Shown in pieces: positions 34,150 to 44,398 of a DNA stretch of 64,000 nt; position 1 is the stretch's first letter, and each line of letters starts with the position of its first letter. This DNA is from Symsagittifera roscoffensis (Eukaryota; Xenacoelomorpha; Acoela; Convolutidae), in contig NC_087070.1 of the NCBI RefSeq assembly GCF_963678635.1, positions 15,195,840-15,259,839 on the forward strand, given 5' to 3'. The notes beneath the pieces are model-generated. The model worked only from the letters and a program-made list of their open reading frames with translations. It was not told where the DNA came from and made no database searches. Position numbers and translations under genes: made by a program.

Positions 34150-35869
34150 CTAATTTTTGCTGCTTTTGTGAATACTAATTTGTAAATCCAAAAATGCCAA
34201 AGTTCCGTTTGTGTTTGGTGTCTCTATTGTGAATTGTAAATTTGGATGTAGTAAGTTTGCAGCCCGTAGCACTTTTTCAGGATCACCCTTCACTGTTCTC
34301 ACTATATCATCAACGTAACGGAGAAATAACTTAGCTTGTTGCCCTGACTTATTTTTCTCTCTTATTGCGATGCATTTTCTGCAGTACCAGACAGTTTCAC
34401 TTATCATCAGAAACTCATAATCTGATATATCAACGCATTTTACGTGATACCAGTTCAAACAGCATTCACATTCTACACCTTTTGACCTGTACGTGACTTT
34501 CTTTTCGCACTCGGGACATGTTCCGTGAAGATCTTTCTCGGGCAAAAACATTTCGGGAATATCCCTCGATATTGCAGTTTCGTACTGCTTCCGCCAAAGA
34601 TTTGCTAAAATAACGGCAAGAGATGCCCACATTGCCCAACGATCTTTCTGAACGTACCATGTTTCATTGCACTTGAAATGGACTTGACTAACTGCCATGT
34701 TCAACAGTCTCTTCATGGTTTTCCTAGCAATTGATGGTGGTTCATCTTGCTCATACAGTTTTCTCAGAGCTATGTCTATCGCTTCTTTCAGTGGAACATT
34801 TGTGTAAAAACTCTTCACATATTTCATTGGGCTCAAGATTAGTGCTCTCAAAGATTTCTCTCGCATCTAGTGAGTTGGTTTCGATGTTTGCGCCCTCAAT
34901 TTTCTCGAAAAATTTTGCAAGAAGCTTGTTCAAGTTATAATAAGAGCTACCAGGCAAGGAGAGGACTGGTCTTAATGGGGTATTCACTTTATGCACTTTC
35001 GCCAACCCATAAAGCCTGGCGGGCTGCCCCCCAGTTGACCTCATCCTTGTGTAGAGACTCTCACTTATTTCATCTGTTTTCCTCATAGCCAACAACTCCT
35101 TATTGATGTCTCTTTCTATCTTCAAAACAATCGCATCACTTGTTCCTTTACTTTTGCTGAATTGATTTGAATCTAATGTATCGGACAACTTGTTTTCGTA
35201 GGTGTCCTTTCTCATTACACAAAAACCCACGCCTTTGTCATACGGTACCGCAACTAATCCATTACTCTTCAGATACTTTCGGGCCTTCTCAACGCCTTTG
35301 TCAGATGGTGTTTGTTTCACCCTTTTAGCATAGGCTTTTGCCACAGCTTCGATCTCACAAAGGGTCTCCCCGGGGACTTTCCGATTTTTGAGATCCGATA
35401 GAAAGATGTCGATGTCGGCGAGAAACTGCGTCTCATTAAATTTATCCCTGACGGGATGCTTTGGCCCTAATGCCAACAATTGTTGTACCCAATTTGGTAA
35501 TTCAACATCATCAAGAGCTCTTACCGAACCCTCACCTTGCTTCCCTAGAGGTCGGTCTTGCCGTTCTGATAGTTTCATTAGCTTCTTCTGATGGGTCTCT
35601 TTGACTGTTACTGTTTGTCTTTGTCCCCTAAGACTTAAATACTTAATTACCGAAGGCCAAAACTTCTCATCTACACCCCTCTGTACTGCGCCTCTCGCCC
35701 TTTCTAGTTTGACTTCAACGTTTTTCTCATCTGTCCTTGCCTTGTTTATCTCCGTTCTTAGAAGTTTTGTCTGAAAACTGTGTACCGCTTGGTTCGAAAA
35801 CACCCCATTTTCCGGTACCCTGAACCTCAAAAAATCAGGTATAATGTCGTTTTTTAGACAAACTCTCAA
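34150..35869 (-). pseudogene. PLE reverse transcriptase with inserted PHD finger
   Basis: The N-terminal frame (35869-34751) has a basic Glu/Lys-rich region, then YGLAKVHK and PLRPVLSLPGSSYYNL, the fingers motifs typical of PLE/telomerase-type RTs. A frameshift near 34830 leads to 34866-34150 with VKSFYTNVPL (motif A), SLAVILANLW (motif B) and LFLRYVDDI (motif C, residues 184-187), then GTLAFLDLQI. At motif A the residue before VKSFYTN is Tyr, where family members have the catalytic Asp, so the RT is probably dead. Between motifs B and C sits a full C4HC3 PHD finger (residues 117-165). Confidence 0.9.
34372..34518 (-). other. PHD finger inserted in RT palm
   Basis: Spacing is C117-x2-C120-x12-C133-x2-C136-x4-H141-x2-C144-x17-C162-x2-C165, with Trp160 two residues before the last Cys pair. 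All eight zinc ligands are present. The insertion interrupts the polymerase between the ANLW helix and the YVDD hairpin. PHD fingers commonly read histone H3 tails, so a targeting role is possible (inference). Confidence 0.85.
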
Positions 35870-36058
35870 AATTTAACACGTTGGTGACAATTGATAAATT
35901 TAACATATATGGACGCATAATTACGGACTAATTTCCAATTGAGTTTGTTTTTCAAAGTCCAAATCAAGAACGGAGGTGGGAGTACAACTGTGCTCATTGG
36001 TTTGCAGGCCACGAGGAGTAAACCTCACGTGACACAAAGCAACTCAAATAACACAAGT

Positions 36059-36660
36059 TTAACTCACCCTCTCCGTTGAAGCCTCCTCGTCAGTCCGACC
36101 AACAGTTGCCTCGCCTATGTTCATCAGTCTTCTTTTCTCCGCCCTCCTTCTCGATTGAGATTTCTTTTTCGTGATTGAAAGAAGCTTGGACAAGACAGCT
36201 GGCAGGTTGTCTTGGTGTTCGAACACAATCCTCAAAGACTTTAGCTCCAGCTGGACGTCCTGGTGCAGTGCCTGATATTCGTTGACCAGCTCCGTTCTTC
36301 TCTTCCTCTTTGAAATGAGACACTTTGTAATAGAAATGACAAGAATACCCGAGCTGATCAGCTGGTTCCTGATATCCGGTGTACCGTTTCTCTGACAGTA
36401 TACAATTGCGCAGAAATTTGTCAGTGTCTTCAGGATTTCTGTCAATTCCTCTGCAGTGCAAGCTCTGTAATTGTTTTTGCGGGGGCTGTTGATAGAATTA
36501 TTGATGATGTCGTGCCACACAACCACTTGACGTTTTCTGCTAGAGGTGCCCTGCAGAGTAGGCTTGCGAGGTTCTTCTGTGGGTTCGTGGTGTTCGGGTT
36601 TAAAGAAAGTTCCGGAATAGCCAAAATATTGGGTAGAAATTGATCTGTTTCCGGGTTGCT
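36059..36660 (-). pseudogene. PLE-associated ORF1-like protein
   Basis: The open frame begins after a TAG near 36661 and reads through a Pro/Glu/His-rich N-part to SRKRQVVVWHD. It continues through a leucine-rich region and a hydrophobic stretch (SSGILVISITKCLISK) to YQALHQ, LELKSLR, LPAVLSKLLS and a very basic KKKSQSRRRAEKRR segment. No ATG starts it in frame; a spliced upstream start is possible. It lies about 190 bp upstream of the RT frame on the same strand, inside the TSD-bounded PLE. Homologous relics lie at 7.2-8.6 kb. I recognise no named domain; the basic C-terminus suggests nucleic-acid binding. Confidence 0.6.
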
Positions 36661-36799
36661 AAGTTGTTTCAGGCTGTGGAAGAGGGAGCTAGCCGCTACA
36701 ATGTAGACCATTTCAATTCTAACATGGTAAAATATAAAAATATTTTTCAACTAAAAAGATTTCTCCTCTAAAACAAGGGAAAATTAAATTTAAAATTAC

Positions 36800-36818
36800 G
36801 TCTCCTTGTAGGAGAGAC
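36800..36818. other. stem-loop near PLE 5' end
   Basis: GTCTCCTTGTAGGAGAGAC can fold with a TCTCC / GGAGA stem and a 5-nt loop, about 60 bp inside the right end of the PLE. It may be a terminal structural element. Confidence 0.4.
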
Positions 36819-36877
36819 TGTAATTGAGAATTGGCTCAACGCCGTAGGGTTTCAAAATTTTACATCTAAATATTTTG

Positions 36878-37164
36878 AGAATGCGTTAAAAACAGAATTT
36901 ACTAGAAACGGATCTTATGAAAGATCATGGACTTATAGTCACAAACAACTTGTCTTGGACGGAACACGCTAAAACTAGACCCGCTAAATCGCTAAAAGCT
37001 CTCTTCTCTTTAAAAAGAAACCTAGCCAATAGCCCGACCATAAGCACTAAGAAGAATGCATACAGAGGATATGTAGTGCCAATAATCAGCTATGCATCGT
37101 CTCTTTGGAAACCATCTAAGTCTGAACTGGCACTCACTGAGAAGGTTCAACATCGAGCAAGTAT
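36878..37164 (+). pseudogene. LINE ORF2 RT, second segment
   Basis: Starts with the right copy of the PLE TSD and continues the LINE RT after motif C: DLMKDHGLIVTNNLSWTEHA, a Ser/Leu/Lys helix, then VVPIISYASSLWKPS and the EKVQHRAS helix, where it is cut by the LTR element. This is the usual RT thumb order in CR1/jockey-type LINEs. It is one base out of frame with the first segment. Confidence 0.9.
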
Positions 37165-38100
37165 TGTAACATTCGCCCGGAAGATACATATCGACGGATA
37201 ACAAAACTAAGTCTTAGGACGACTGGCTAGCGTCTAAACAGAGCTTTGCATGTTTTTCACCGTCTCTACCAAGCCAGTACTTTTCGGTGGTCTTTCTTAC
37301 ATCGGGTCGACAAAAACGTTACTGTTCTCCGGCTTCGACCAGAACGCTCAAATTAACTGAATTACATGCAAAAATAGTGAGCTCATGGCTGGGTCTCAGT
37401 ATCCCCAGACCACGAGGTCACTCCTAAAAACAGGGCTACTACTTATTATATTACTATTGTTTTTGTTCAGTAGATAAAAATCATCATCTCCATCGAAGAT
37501 GGATCAACCCTTTCCCCCCCAACTCTTAGCACCTCATCCTTGTCAAAACTAATCCAAATATCAATTAAATTCAAGTCAGGACATGACAGGATGCTAAAAG
37601 TTCATATGAGTCAATAAAAGTTTTCCGTCCCGAGACCCTTCCGGATTCTTGAATCCGGTGAATCAAGCTCCTTAAGTTCGATTTCACGACAACACGGAAG
37701 GCTGGTTTCTTACCCTTCACCGTTGTTCGCAACGGCCTTGCAACTATTGTAGCAGCACAATAGTTGCAACTCGGAACGTTCTCTGCACTCTGCTGCTGTT
37801 TTTCTTCAATTTCGACTTCTTCAATTTCGATAAAGTTGTTCTCGTCAGCGCAACTAATGTTGTTGTTGTGTTTTTTCTCTCGTTTCTTGTTAAAATGGCC
37901 GTTTCAGCATTTCTCAGAAATGTGTCGTCATCATTCGAATTTTTGAAATTTTAAAATACTAGAATATTCCAGCCATCACCGTTTGGCTAAACGTTCCAAT
38001 AACGCCCTTAGTTCTTAAAAACCACCAATCCGGAAGGCTTACTGCTAAAATTCCGAATTCTGCAGAGATTGCATTTTTCACATTCTGGTCGAATGTCACA
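37165..38100 (-). repeat. LTR (3' LTR on minus strand)
   Basis: 936 bp, same length as its partner. Differences seen: CTTACATCGGG here against CTTTCATCGGG, GCACTCTGC against GCAATCTGC, and CCAGCCATCACC against CCAGCCTTCACC. Short inverted terminal ends TGT...ACA are intact. Confidence 0.95.
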
Positions 38101-38101
38101 T

Positions 38102-38113
38102 ACTCCCCGGACA
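38102..38113 (-). promoter_or_regulatory. polypurine tract at the 3' LTR
   Basis: The minus strand reads TGTCCGGGGAGT just before the 3' LTR start (TGTGACATTC), with one intervening base pair. GGGGAG is the purine core expected to prime plus-strand DNA synthesis. The preceding CCGGACTGTCCGG is palindromic. The same 11-12-mer recurs four times within pol (48660, 51148, 51214, 51281). Confidence 0.55.
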
Positions 38114-38918
38114 GTCCGGTCAATGTCCTCATTGAATCGCGCAATGTTCTAAATGGTTACAGTGTCATCGAACAGAATTTACAAAATGCACGAAATTACT
38201 TTTATCTACGTCACATCGACTCACTGCAGAATATAAATGGAATCATACTACATCACTATAGCCTTCAAATTCTTTCATTAATCTGCACATTGAGGATATG
38301 ACTTAAGATAAAACATATTTTCTGACTTCCAGTGTCAATGTCCCGATTGAAACTTTTTCTCTTGGATTTAAAAGGTGCTGGCTTGCAGGACAGTCCTGCC
38401 AACCAACAAGCTAAAATTATCCTATTATGCTCCTTCCTTTCGGAAATCTTGCTTGTTTATTGTCCTGAATATTAAAACTAAGAAACTTTGTGGTTAGAAA
38501 GAACAATGAAACAATCTCCCTCTTCGAGAGATTACTCAAGCCTTCCACATCACCACAAAGTGATCAGTCTTCCTAAGTGATTAAAAACAATCATGCAGGC
38601 TGGAATATTTAAATATACTCTTCCCTCAAGCCTTTCTAAATAAATAATAAGTGAGTGTCTCTAAAGCCACTTCAACTAAAACCAAAATGCAAATTTATAA
38701 ATCCAACAATTTCAAAACTCAACTAAATGTTTCAGTTTTCAATTACAACTTGGTTGCTTGGTTTCTCACTTGAGTTTTTCACACACATAAAACAATTCTG
38801 AGTTTTGACTTTTCTTCATCATCCCTTTGTTCTCTTCTTTTTCGTCGTTTAGAAGTTCTAAAACTTCTAAATTCTTCTAATTTTCTTTCTTGCTGCCTCT
38901 TGTTTTCTCGACCATTCG
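38114..38918 (-). other. 3' untranslated region of the LTR element
   Basis: About 800 bp between the stop of the large ORF (38919) and the polypurine tract. AT-rich, and no coding potential seen. Confidence 0.7.
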
Positions 38919-41900
38919 TCAATGCTCCATTTCCTCCTCCTGTGACACTGACTCCGCACTTTCGGTTTCCGTGTCTTGTAGCACGTCATTGACTATCCTG
39001 ACGCTGTTGGAAGCCGTCCTCCAACACTTCTGCTCTTCCACCCTCTGTTTACAGCAAGGTAGGGGATCCACGTTTGATTCTCTGTTTCTACAGAAGCTGT
39101 TGTGGAGACACAACGTCACGTTTCTCTCCAAATCTTCTTTCAGCATCTCTGCCTTCTCATTTCCACTACGCTCGCTTGTCCTGGAAATTCTTTTCACAGC
39201 GGTGGTCACTGCATTCCGATGAGTCACGAAAGCTCGCTTGAAAGCTCCTGCCCCAATGTCCAGCTGATATTCACTGTACACTCTGCCATGTTTCGACATA
39301 TGCTTTTTCGCATACTCGTACAACCATGCAGTCATGTTAGCTCTGAACCATGGCATCAATCGTTTTCTTGCCCATATCTTCTTCACTTCCATCGGAATGT
39401 TTAGAATTTTGCACATTGTCTCAAAAAGATCTAAATCTTTCAGACAATCTAATTTCCGCAATTGTTCTCTCGTTGGTGCCTCTTGTCTATTATTTTCTCT
39501 CACATGAGCTTCCAGCCATCGTATCGCCATCATAACTCCCACTATCACTATTGTTACGGGCTGTGATGAATCTGGTAAACCCATGGAGAGCAGCTCTCCA
39601 GAGTCCCAGATCAACATCAGATTACTACGCTTGGGATACCACCAGGTCTGCAGCAAGCAGTGGCAAGGAAACTCATCATGCGTCAACATGATGCTCCTCC
39701 AATTACGTTTTCCCGAAGTTTCCAGCAATGGTTCCACTTCCATCATCACTCGGTGGATTTCATCATTCTCATCTACTGCATTGTAATCTGTGACAGTTGA
39801 TCCTCCCTGTTTCTGTTTTTCGAAGTCACTGAAGTTCCCGCTCACATATCCCATGAACTTCTTTCCTAGTATTGACTCCAACTCTTCTTTGGTTCTCTCT
39901 GGAATTGCTGAGAACATCTTACATAGTAACTCGTAAGACTTTTCAGACATCCTCGCTAATCTCACACACTTCGGCACTGAGAAGGCTTGATCCACAATCG
40001 TTCTTGTACTCTTTACGTCCACAGCTACGAAATGTACAGGATATCTGCTCTTGCACATTGGAGCCAACGTTGAGCCCACCAAATATCGTGCTCCTGATGG
40101 TCTACAATAAGTTTCGCTGTGTCTGATGTTCATCTCTGTTTCGATTGCTTCCCTCCATTTTCCTATATACTTCTGCTCAGTCTGCAGAACTCCTGGGAAT
40201 ACTTCTACGCTGATGGCTGTGACCATCTCATGTTTCTGTTCTAGATTCAATAGTGACTCTAAAGAACCAAACATGCTGTAGAATCCTAGTGCTGTCACTA
40301 GATTCACATCGGTTCCTCCATGGCAATCTGCTATCAGTTCCGTTTCCGTTCTTGCTTTCATCACTACATTTCCAAACAATACTGTCAACTGCTTGTGTTG
40401 TTTCTCTAGGGTTTTCACACAGTCTAGACTTCCACAAACGTGACCCTCTAGTCCACAGACTTCTGCCAGACAGCTACCAGGTTTGACCCAGTCTTCTGGT
40501 CCCCAGCCAGGCAACTCCACTTTATCTTCTCCGTTGCTCTTAGAGACTGTTATCATCACATTATATATGATGTTGAGGTCACGCAGGTTACAGTCTGCAT
40601 TCAGTTCCCTCTGTATGTCTTGTGTCGCCCGTAATATTGAGTCAGCGTTGGGACTAGGACACCATGATGGTCTCATCAATTCCCACACTGCCATCAAGCT
40701 CGTTCTCAATAATTCATCTGAGAATCCCAACCCAAACTCCACTCTCTTGTCGGATTTTGGTACTGAAGGTGCAGTCACCTCTTCTTCCAAGACCAATCCC
40801 AATTTGGCCTGTGAATTGTTGACGCTTTTAATCGTTACAATTCTGGACGTCCAGAATCTTAGTAACACCGCCTGCTCATAATCAAAGAAGCAATCACGTA
40901 TGTCTTCGCTCAGGAAAGGATTGTACGCTATCCCTAAGATCCCGGATACATAGCTATATGACTTCTTCTTGATCGGTCCACAGTATTCACTGGACTTCGG
41001 CAATGCTCCCATAGATTCTTTAGTGAGTCTCAGCTCCTTGTTTGAGAATCTTCTGATCTCATCTATCTTTTTCATCGGTTCCAATTCTTCAGGTTCTTTC
41101 ATGTTCACCCTCATCGGTTTACTTTGCTGCATGTCCAGCAGTGCTAGCAAGAACAAGGCTTTCGTTCGCTCATCGCCTTCCCTCAACATTTTAACACAAG
41201 TGTTTAATGCAGGTACTGAAATCTGCTCTATCAGGAATCTAATGAAACAGAGAGCATCTCTCCGCTTCGCACACGCTACTGCTGCTCCCTCCTGGACTAT
41301 CAGATCCCTCAGATTCGTCATAAGGAACACCTTTTCTTCTTTCGACCTTTTTCTTTCTTCTGAATCATATTCTTCGCGAGTCAGTCCCATCATGCACCAG
41401 GCGAACCTGAGTTGTAACTCTGTCCTTACGTAAGGTACTGCCACGAGAGCATGTATTCTTGGCGTAGTCCTCATTTCTTCTTCGAAATACCTCAATACTA
41501 CTGCTTTCCATGGAAGGCTCACTAACTGCTCGATCGTCTCCGCCTGTACGTCAGACGACGCCAAAGTTCCATACGCCTTCTGCTTGAGGGTGGTGCCTTG
41601 CAACATTGTTTCCAGATAACCCTCCATGGCTTTTTCGTCTTCCAGGGCCATTACATACCCTCTAGCCGAGTTTCGGTATTCCAACATCTCCATGTATCCA
41701 CCGGTGGGTTCATCTATCGACACTGTCTCAGACACTGTTAGTCTGTTGTATTCCACTGGTGTTAGTTGTCCTGCAACACTTCCCTTTCCATGATTCATGG
41801 GAGATGGTTTGAAGTCCCTCATTTTACTCTCTCCACATTGACTGAGTATTTCCATTTCTAAAGTTGCTCCAGTCAGAGTGCGGTCACTCCTTTTGGATTT

Positions 41901-43720
41901 ATAACCGGTTGACTTTATTCCCGCCATGAGAATGGGTGGCACCATCGCTATATCAGTTAATATTCTATCTGTGCCAGACAATTGATAATCACCTTGCCCC
42001 AAATCCATGACTTCTTCGACTCGCTTCCTTTTCGCTGAGTTACCAGTTTTCATCGATATTTCTGAATCCACTTTCGTCTTTCCAATTCTCCTCGGCATCA
42101 CTCTACTGCCTAACTTCATTTTCATCGCATTGATTTTATCAATCACCATTTTCGACCGCATCGTTCCTCTCCTGGTCCTTGACAGGTACACCACCTCTCC
42201 TTCATCGTCCTGCGGTGTCATCTTGATGGGAGAATTCGCTTCACTCTCATCAAGGGCTGAGTTGATCACCAACTCACTCAGTCTCCCTTCACACTCATCA
42301 AGCTTGTCAAGTACTTCTCTCATCAAGGGTTGATTGAGACATGTTTTGAGGATGGACTGGGTTCCATAGCTCTGAATCACAGTCCAGACTTCTTCCATGA
42401 ACGCCACTCTGTCCAGCTTACATCCCGTCCTACTCTCGTGGTCTCGGTGATGTACTTCCCTTTCTTCTTCGGGCAGCGTTCCCAAGAAAGGTACTCTGGC
42501 TGAGGCCTCTATTCTTCTCCTCCGAGGTGATTCCGTGAGGATTCTCTGGTCGTTATTTCTTGAATTGCCAGGATAGCTGCTCTCCGGCAAATTCCGTTTC
42601 ATTTCCTCAAAGGCTGACGGAGGTTCCAGTGTCGAGATGCCTTCATCCGCTGGCTCAGTCGTTTCCAACGTGTCTGCATTATTCTCAAGATCACTGAAAA
42701 TATTGAAATCCAGGCTGGATGCTCCTCCTGTCGATGCCCTGTTGTCTTCCCCACCAGCTTGATCTTGTTGCATGGGTTCTTCAGTCTGACGGCTTCCACC
42801 CTGTCCGTCATCTCCTTCTGACTTATCCTTATTCGAGTTCGATGGTCCTTGTTCGTCATTGTCGGCTTCTTCATGGAATCTCGGTATGAGCAATGTACCG
42901 GCCGATTTATCTTCCTCTTCTCCATGGACCACTTTGATTTCTTCGCAGCCGAAGGGTGCTAGGAAAGTTCTCGTCTGCAATACTCCTCCAACTTTCGTCT
43001 CCTTCCTCACACTGGTCAGGATCAATGAGGCTTCAGGCAATTCTGTCCTGCCTCTCATTCTCATCGGAGCTAAGCCTAGTCCCTTCCATTCCTCATCAAA
43101 TCTTCCAGGCTTGGGAGTAGCGGCGTTGCTTATTCGCCTTCTCGTCGCTTGATCCGTGTACGCAAATCGCGTGTACTGTAACACGGCGGCATTTCTCCCC
43201 ACGAAGCATGGATCCATCGTCACCGAGAAATTCCCTACTCTCCTTTCATTGGTTTCGAATGCTTTCAATCTAGGAGTTTGTACTACGGAGACTGCTCCGA
43301 GCAGCATCCTTCTTTTCAGAGGGAATTCAGGGATTGCCTCCGGTAGCTTCTTGTAATCGCCCCAGTCCTTCGTCTCTTCTCTCACTTTGTGATAGGCTGC
43401 TGTGAGACGAGGCACTCTGGTCATTTCACCATTCGTTTTGTCATAGGGCCTCAGATTCCAAAGCTTTGGAAACACCTCGATGTGCCCTCTTTCTACTTCT
43501 CCCATGCGGTCACAGAAGTGATCGTCAAAATTGATGACTGTCATCTCTGGCTCCGATATTTTCGCAAATAACAGATCTTCACTCATGAGCTCTCGCAATG
43601 CGTGCTGCTCACACCAGTTCAGTGTACTACCGTCCACTGCCGATATGAGGCTCAGGTGCAGCACCGACCTCCTATATGCTTCCACTTGATAAGAGTGTGT
43701 CTCAGGTCTCTTATTTTGTT
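38919..43720 (-). CDS. C-terminal ~1,600 aa of giant accessory protein, unassigned
   Basis: The frame is open for 1,705 codons from 44036, but its first ~110 codons run antiparallel in frame to the better 248-codon reading at 44398-43652. The genuine part probably starts near 43690-43720. The protein is rich in charged residues. It has a segment near the start with NWCEQHAL and VINFDDHFCDRMGEVERGH, an acidic Glu/Asp/Gln/Ser linker (residues ~375-470), a basic KRKRVEEVMD patch, and long helical stretches after residue ~780. A C-terminal Trp/Lys/Arg-rich region contains WARKRLMPWFRANMTAWLYEYAKKH. I recognise no domain, no clear signal peptide and no membrane span typical of an envelope. It ends in an acidic EEEMEH tail at 38919. 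Likely the end of one polyprotein that begins at 47654. Confidence 0.75.
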
Positions 43721-44398
43721 CCACGAGTCCGTGGATTTCTTCATATCCAGATTCCTCACTCTCTCTTTCATCTGCTCTGGACAACGTGCCAGTTTCATCA
43801 GTCCTCCCAAGTTTCCGTGGGTTATTGCGATCAATGTCAGAAGTCCATCTAGTCGCAGGTTCTGTATTCCATCCGTAAGCAGTATCGCCGGTCCTTTTAC
43901 GAAACTCTCCGCTCCGAACGTCACGAACAAGGCTATTAATTCCACTATCGATACTTTCACTACTGCTTGGAGGAATTCCTTTATCAAATAGTGCGAGACC
44001 TTCGGGTAAACTTTTGCCAAGAAGGACGCGGTCCATCCGGCTCCCAACCCTTCTAGCCTGCTGTCTGTCCTTTCAAATCCCTCCTGTCCCTTCACTTCCT
44101 GGGTCCAGAAGGTTTCCAGAGTAATCTGACACATTCTGTTCACGAACTCAGCTGTCTTTTCTCCGGCATTTTCCGCCAGGTTCACCTCCTTCAACAAGTA
44201 GGCGTGTATCTTAGTGATCATTACTGGACCTTGCTGAAAAGCATCTGCACCCAATGCCGCTACTCTAGGATTCAGGTGTAGCCACTGGTTTGCTTCCGGC
44301 TTGGTTCTCAGCACCATCGCTTCCAGATGAGCTCTCGTCTCCAGTGAATTCTTTCTTCTCGTGTCTTCACTCGCCACTACTCCATTGCTCGGAACCAC
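43652..44398 (-). CDS. middle segment of giant accessory protein
   Basis: This 248-codon frame overlaps the end of the SGNH frame (stop at 44377) and the start of the long C-terminal frame. It continues the upstream protein across a one-base shift at 44377-44398 and is left by another near 43690. Content: ANQWLHLNPRVAALG, a helical region, GAGWTASFLAKVYPKV, FGAESFVKGPAILL and LITLIAITHGNLGGLMK-like helices. No domain recognised. Codon use and composition match the flanking frames. Confidence 0.7.
   Translation of the reverse strand: MVPSNGVVASEDTRRKNSLETRAHLEAMVLRTKPEANQWLHLNPRVAALGADAFQQGPVMITKIHAYLLKEVNLAENAGEKTAEFVNRMCQITLETFWTQEVKGQEGFERTDSRLEGLGAGWTASFLAKVYPKVSHYLIKEFLQAVVKVSIVELIALFVTFGAESFVKGPAILLTDGIQNLRLDGLLTLIAITHGNLGGLMKLARCPEQMKERVRNLDMKKSTDSWNKIRDLRHTLIKWKHIGGRCCT

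Larger units (their letters stand above)
33068..36877 (-). mobile_element. Penelope-like element with internal PHD finger
   Basis: A 3,810-bp insertion on the minus strand, bounded by a 14-bp TSD. In transcription order it carries an ORF1-like frame (36660-36059), an RT split by a frameshift (35869-34150), a linker (34002-33805) and a GIY-YIG endonuclease (33789-33397). RT followed by GIY-YIG is the hallmark of Penelope-like elements. The orientation is opposite to the host LINE. The tail adjacent to the left TSD contains a hammerhead-like core (33085-33112). Several frameshifts and a lost catalytic Asp show that this copy is inactive. Confidence 0.92.

Noticed and set aside
37764-37946. Short LTR-internal open frames (also at 54490-54672)
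   Set aside because: They lie on the strand opposite to the element's genes, are Ser/Phe/Leu-rich without motif, and are repeated only because the LTR is.
43700-44036. First ~110 codons of the 1,705-codon frame as genuine protein
   Set aside because: The other frame in this interval (44398-43652) continues the upstream protein with better composition; this part is probably a chance extension.
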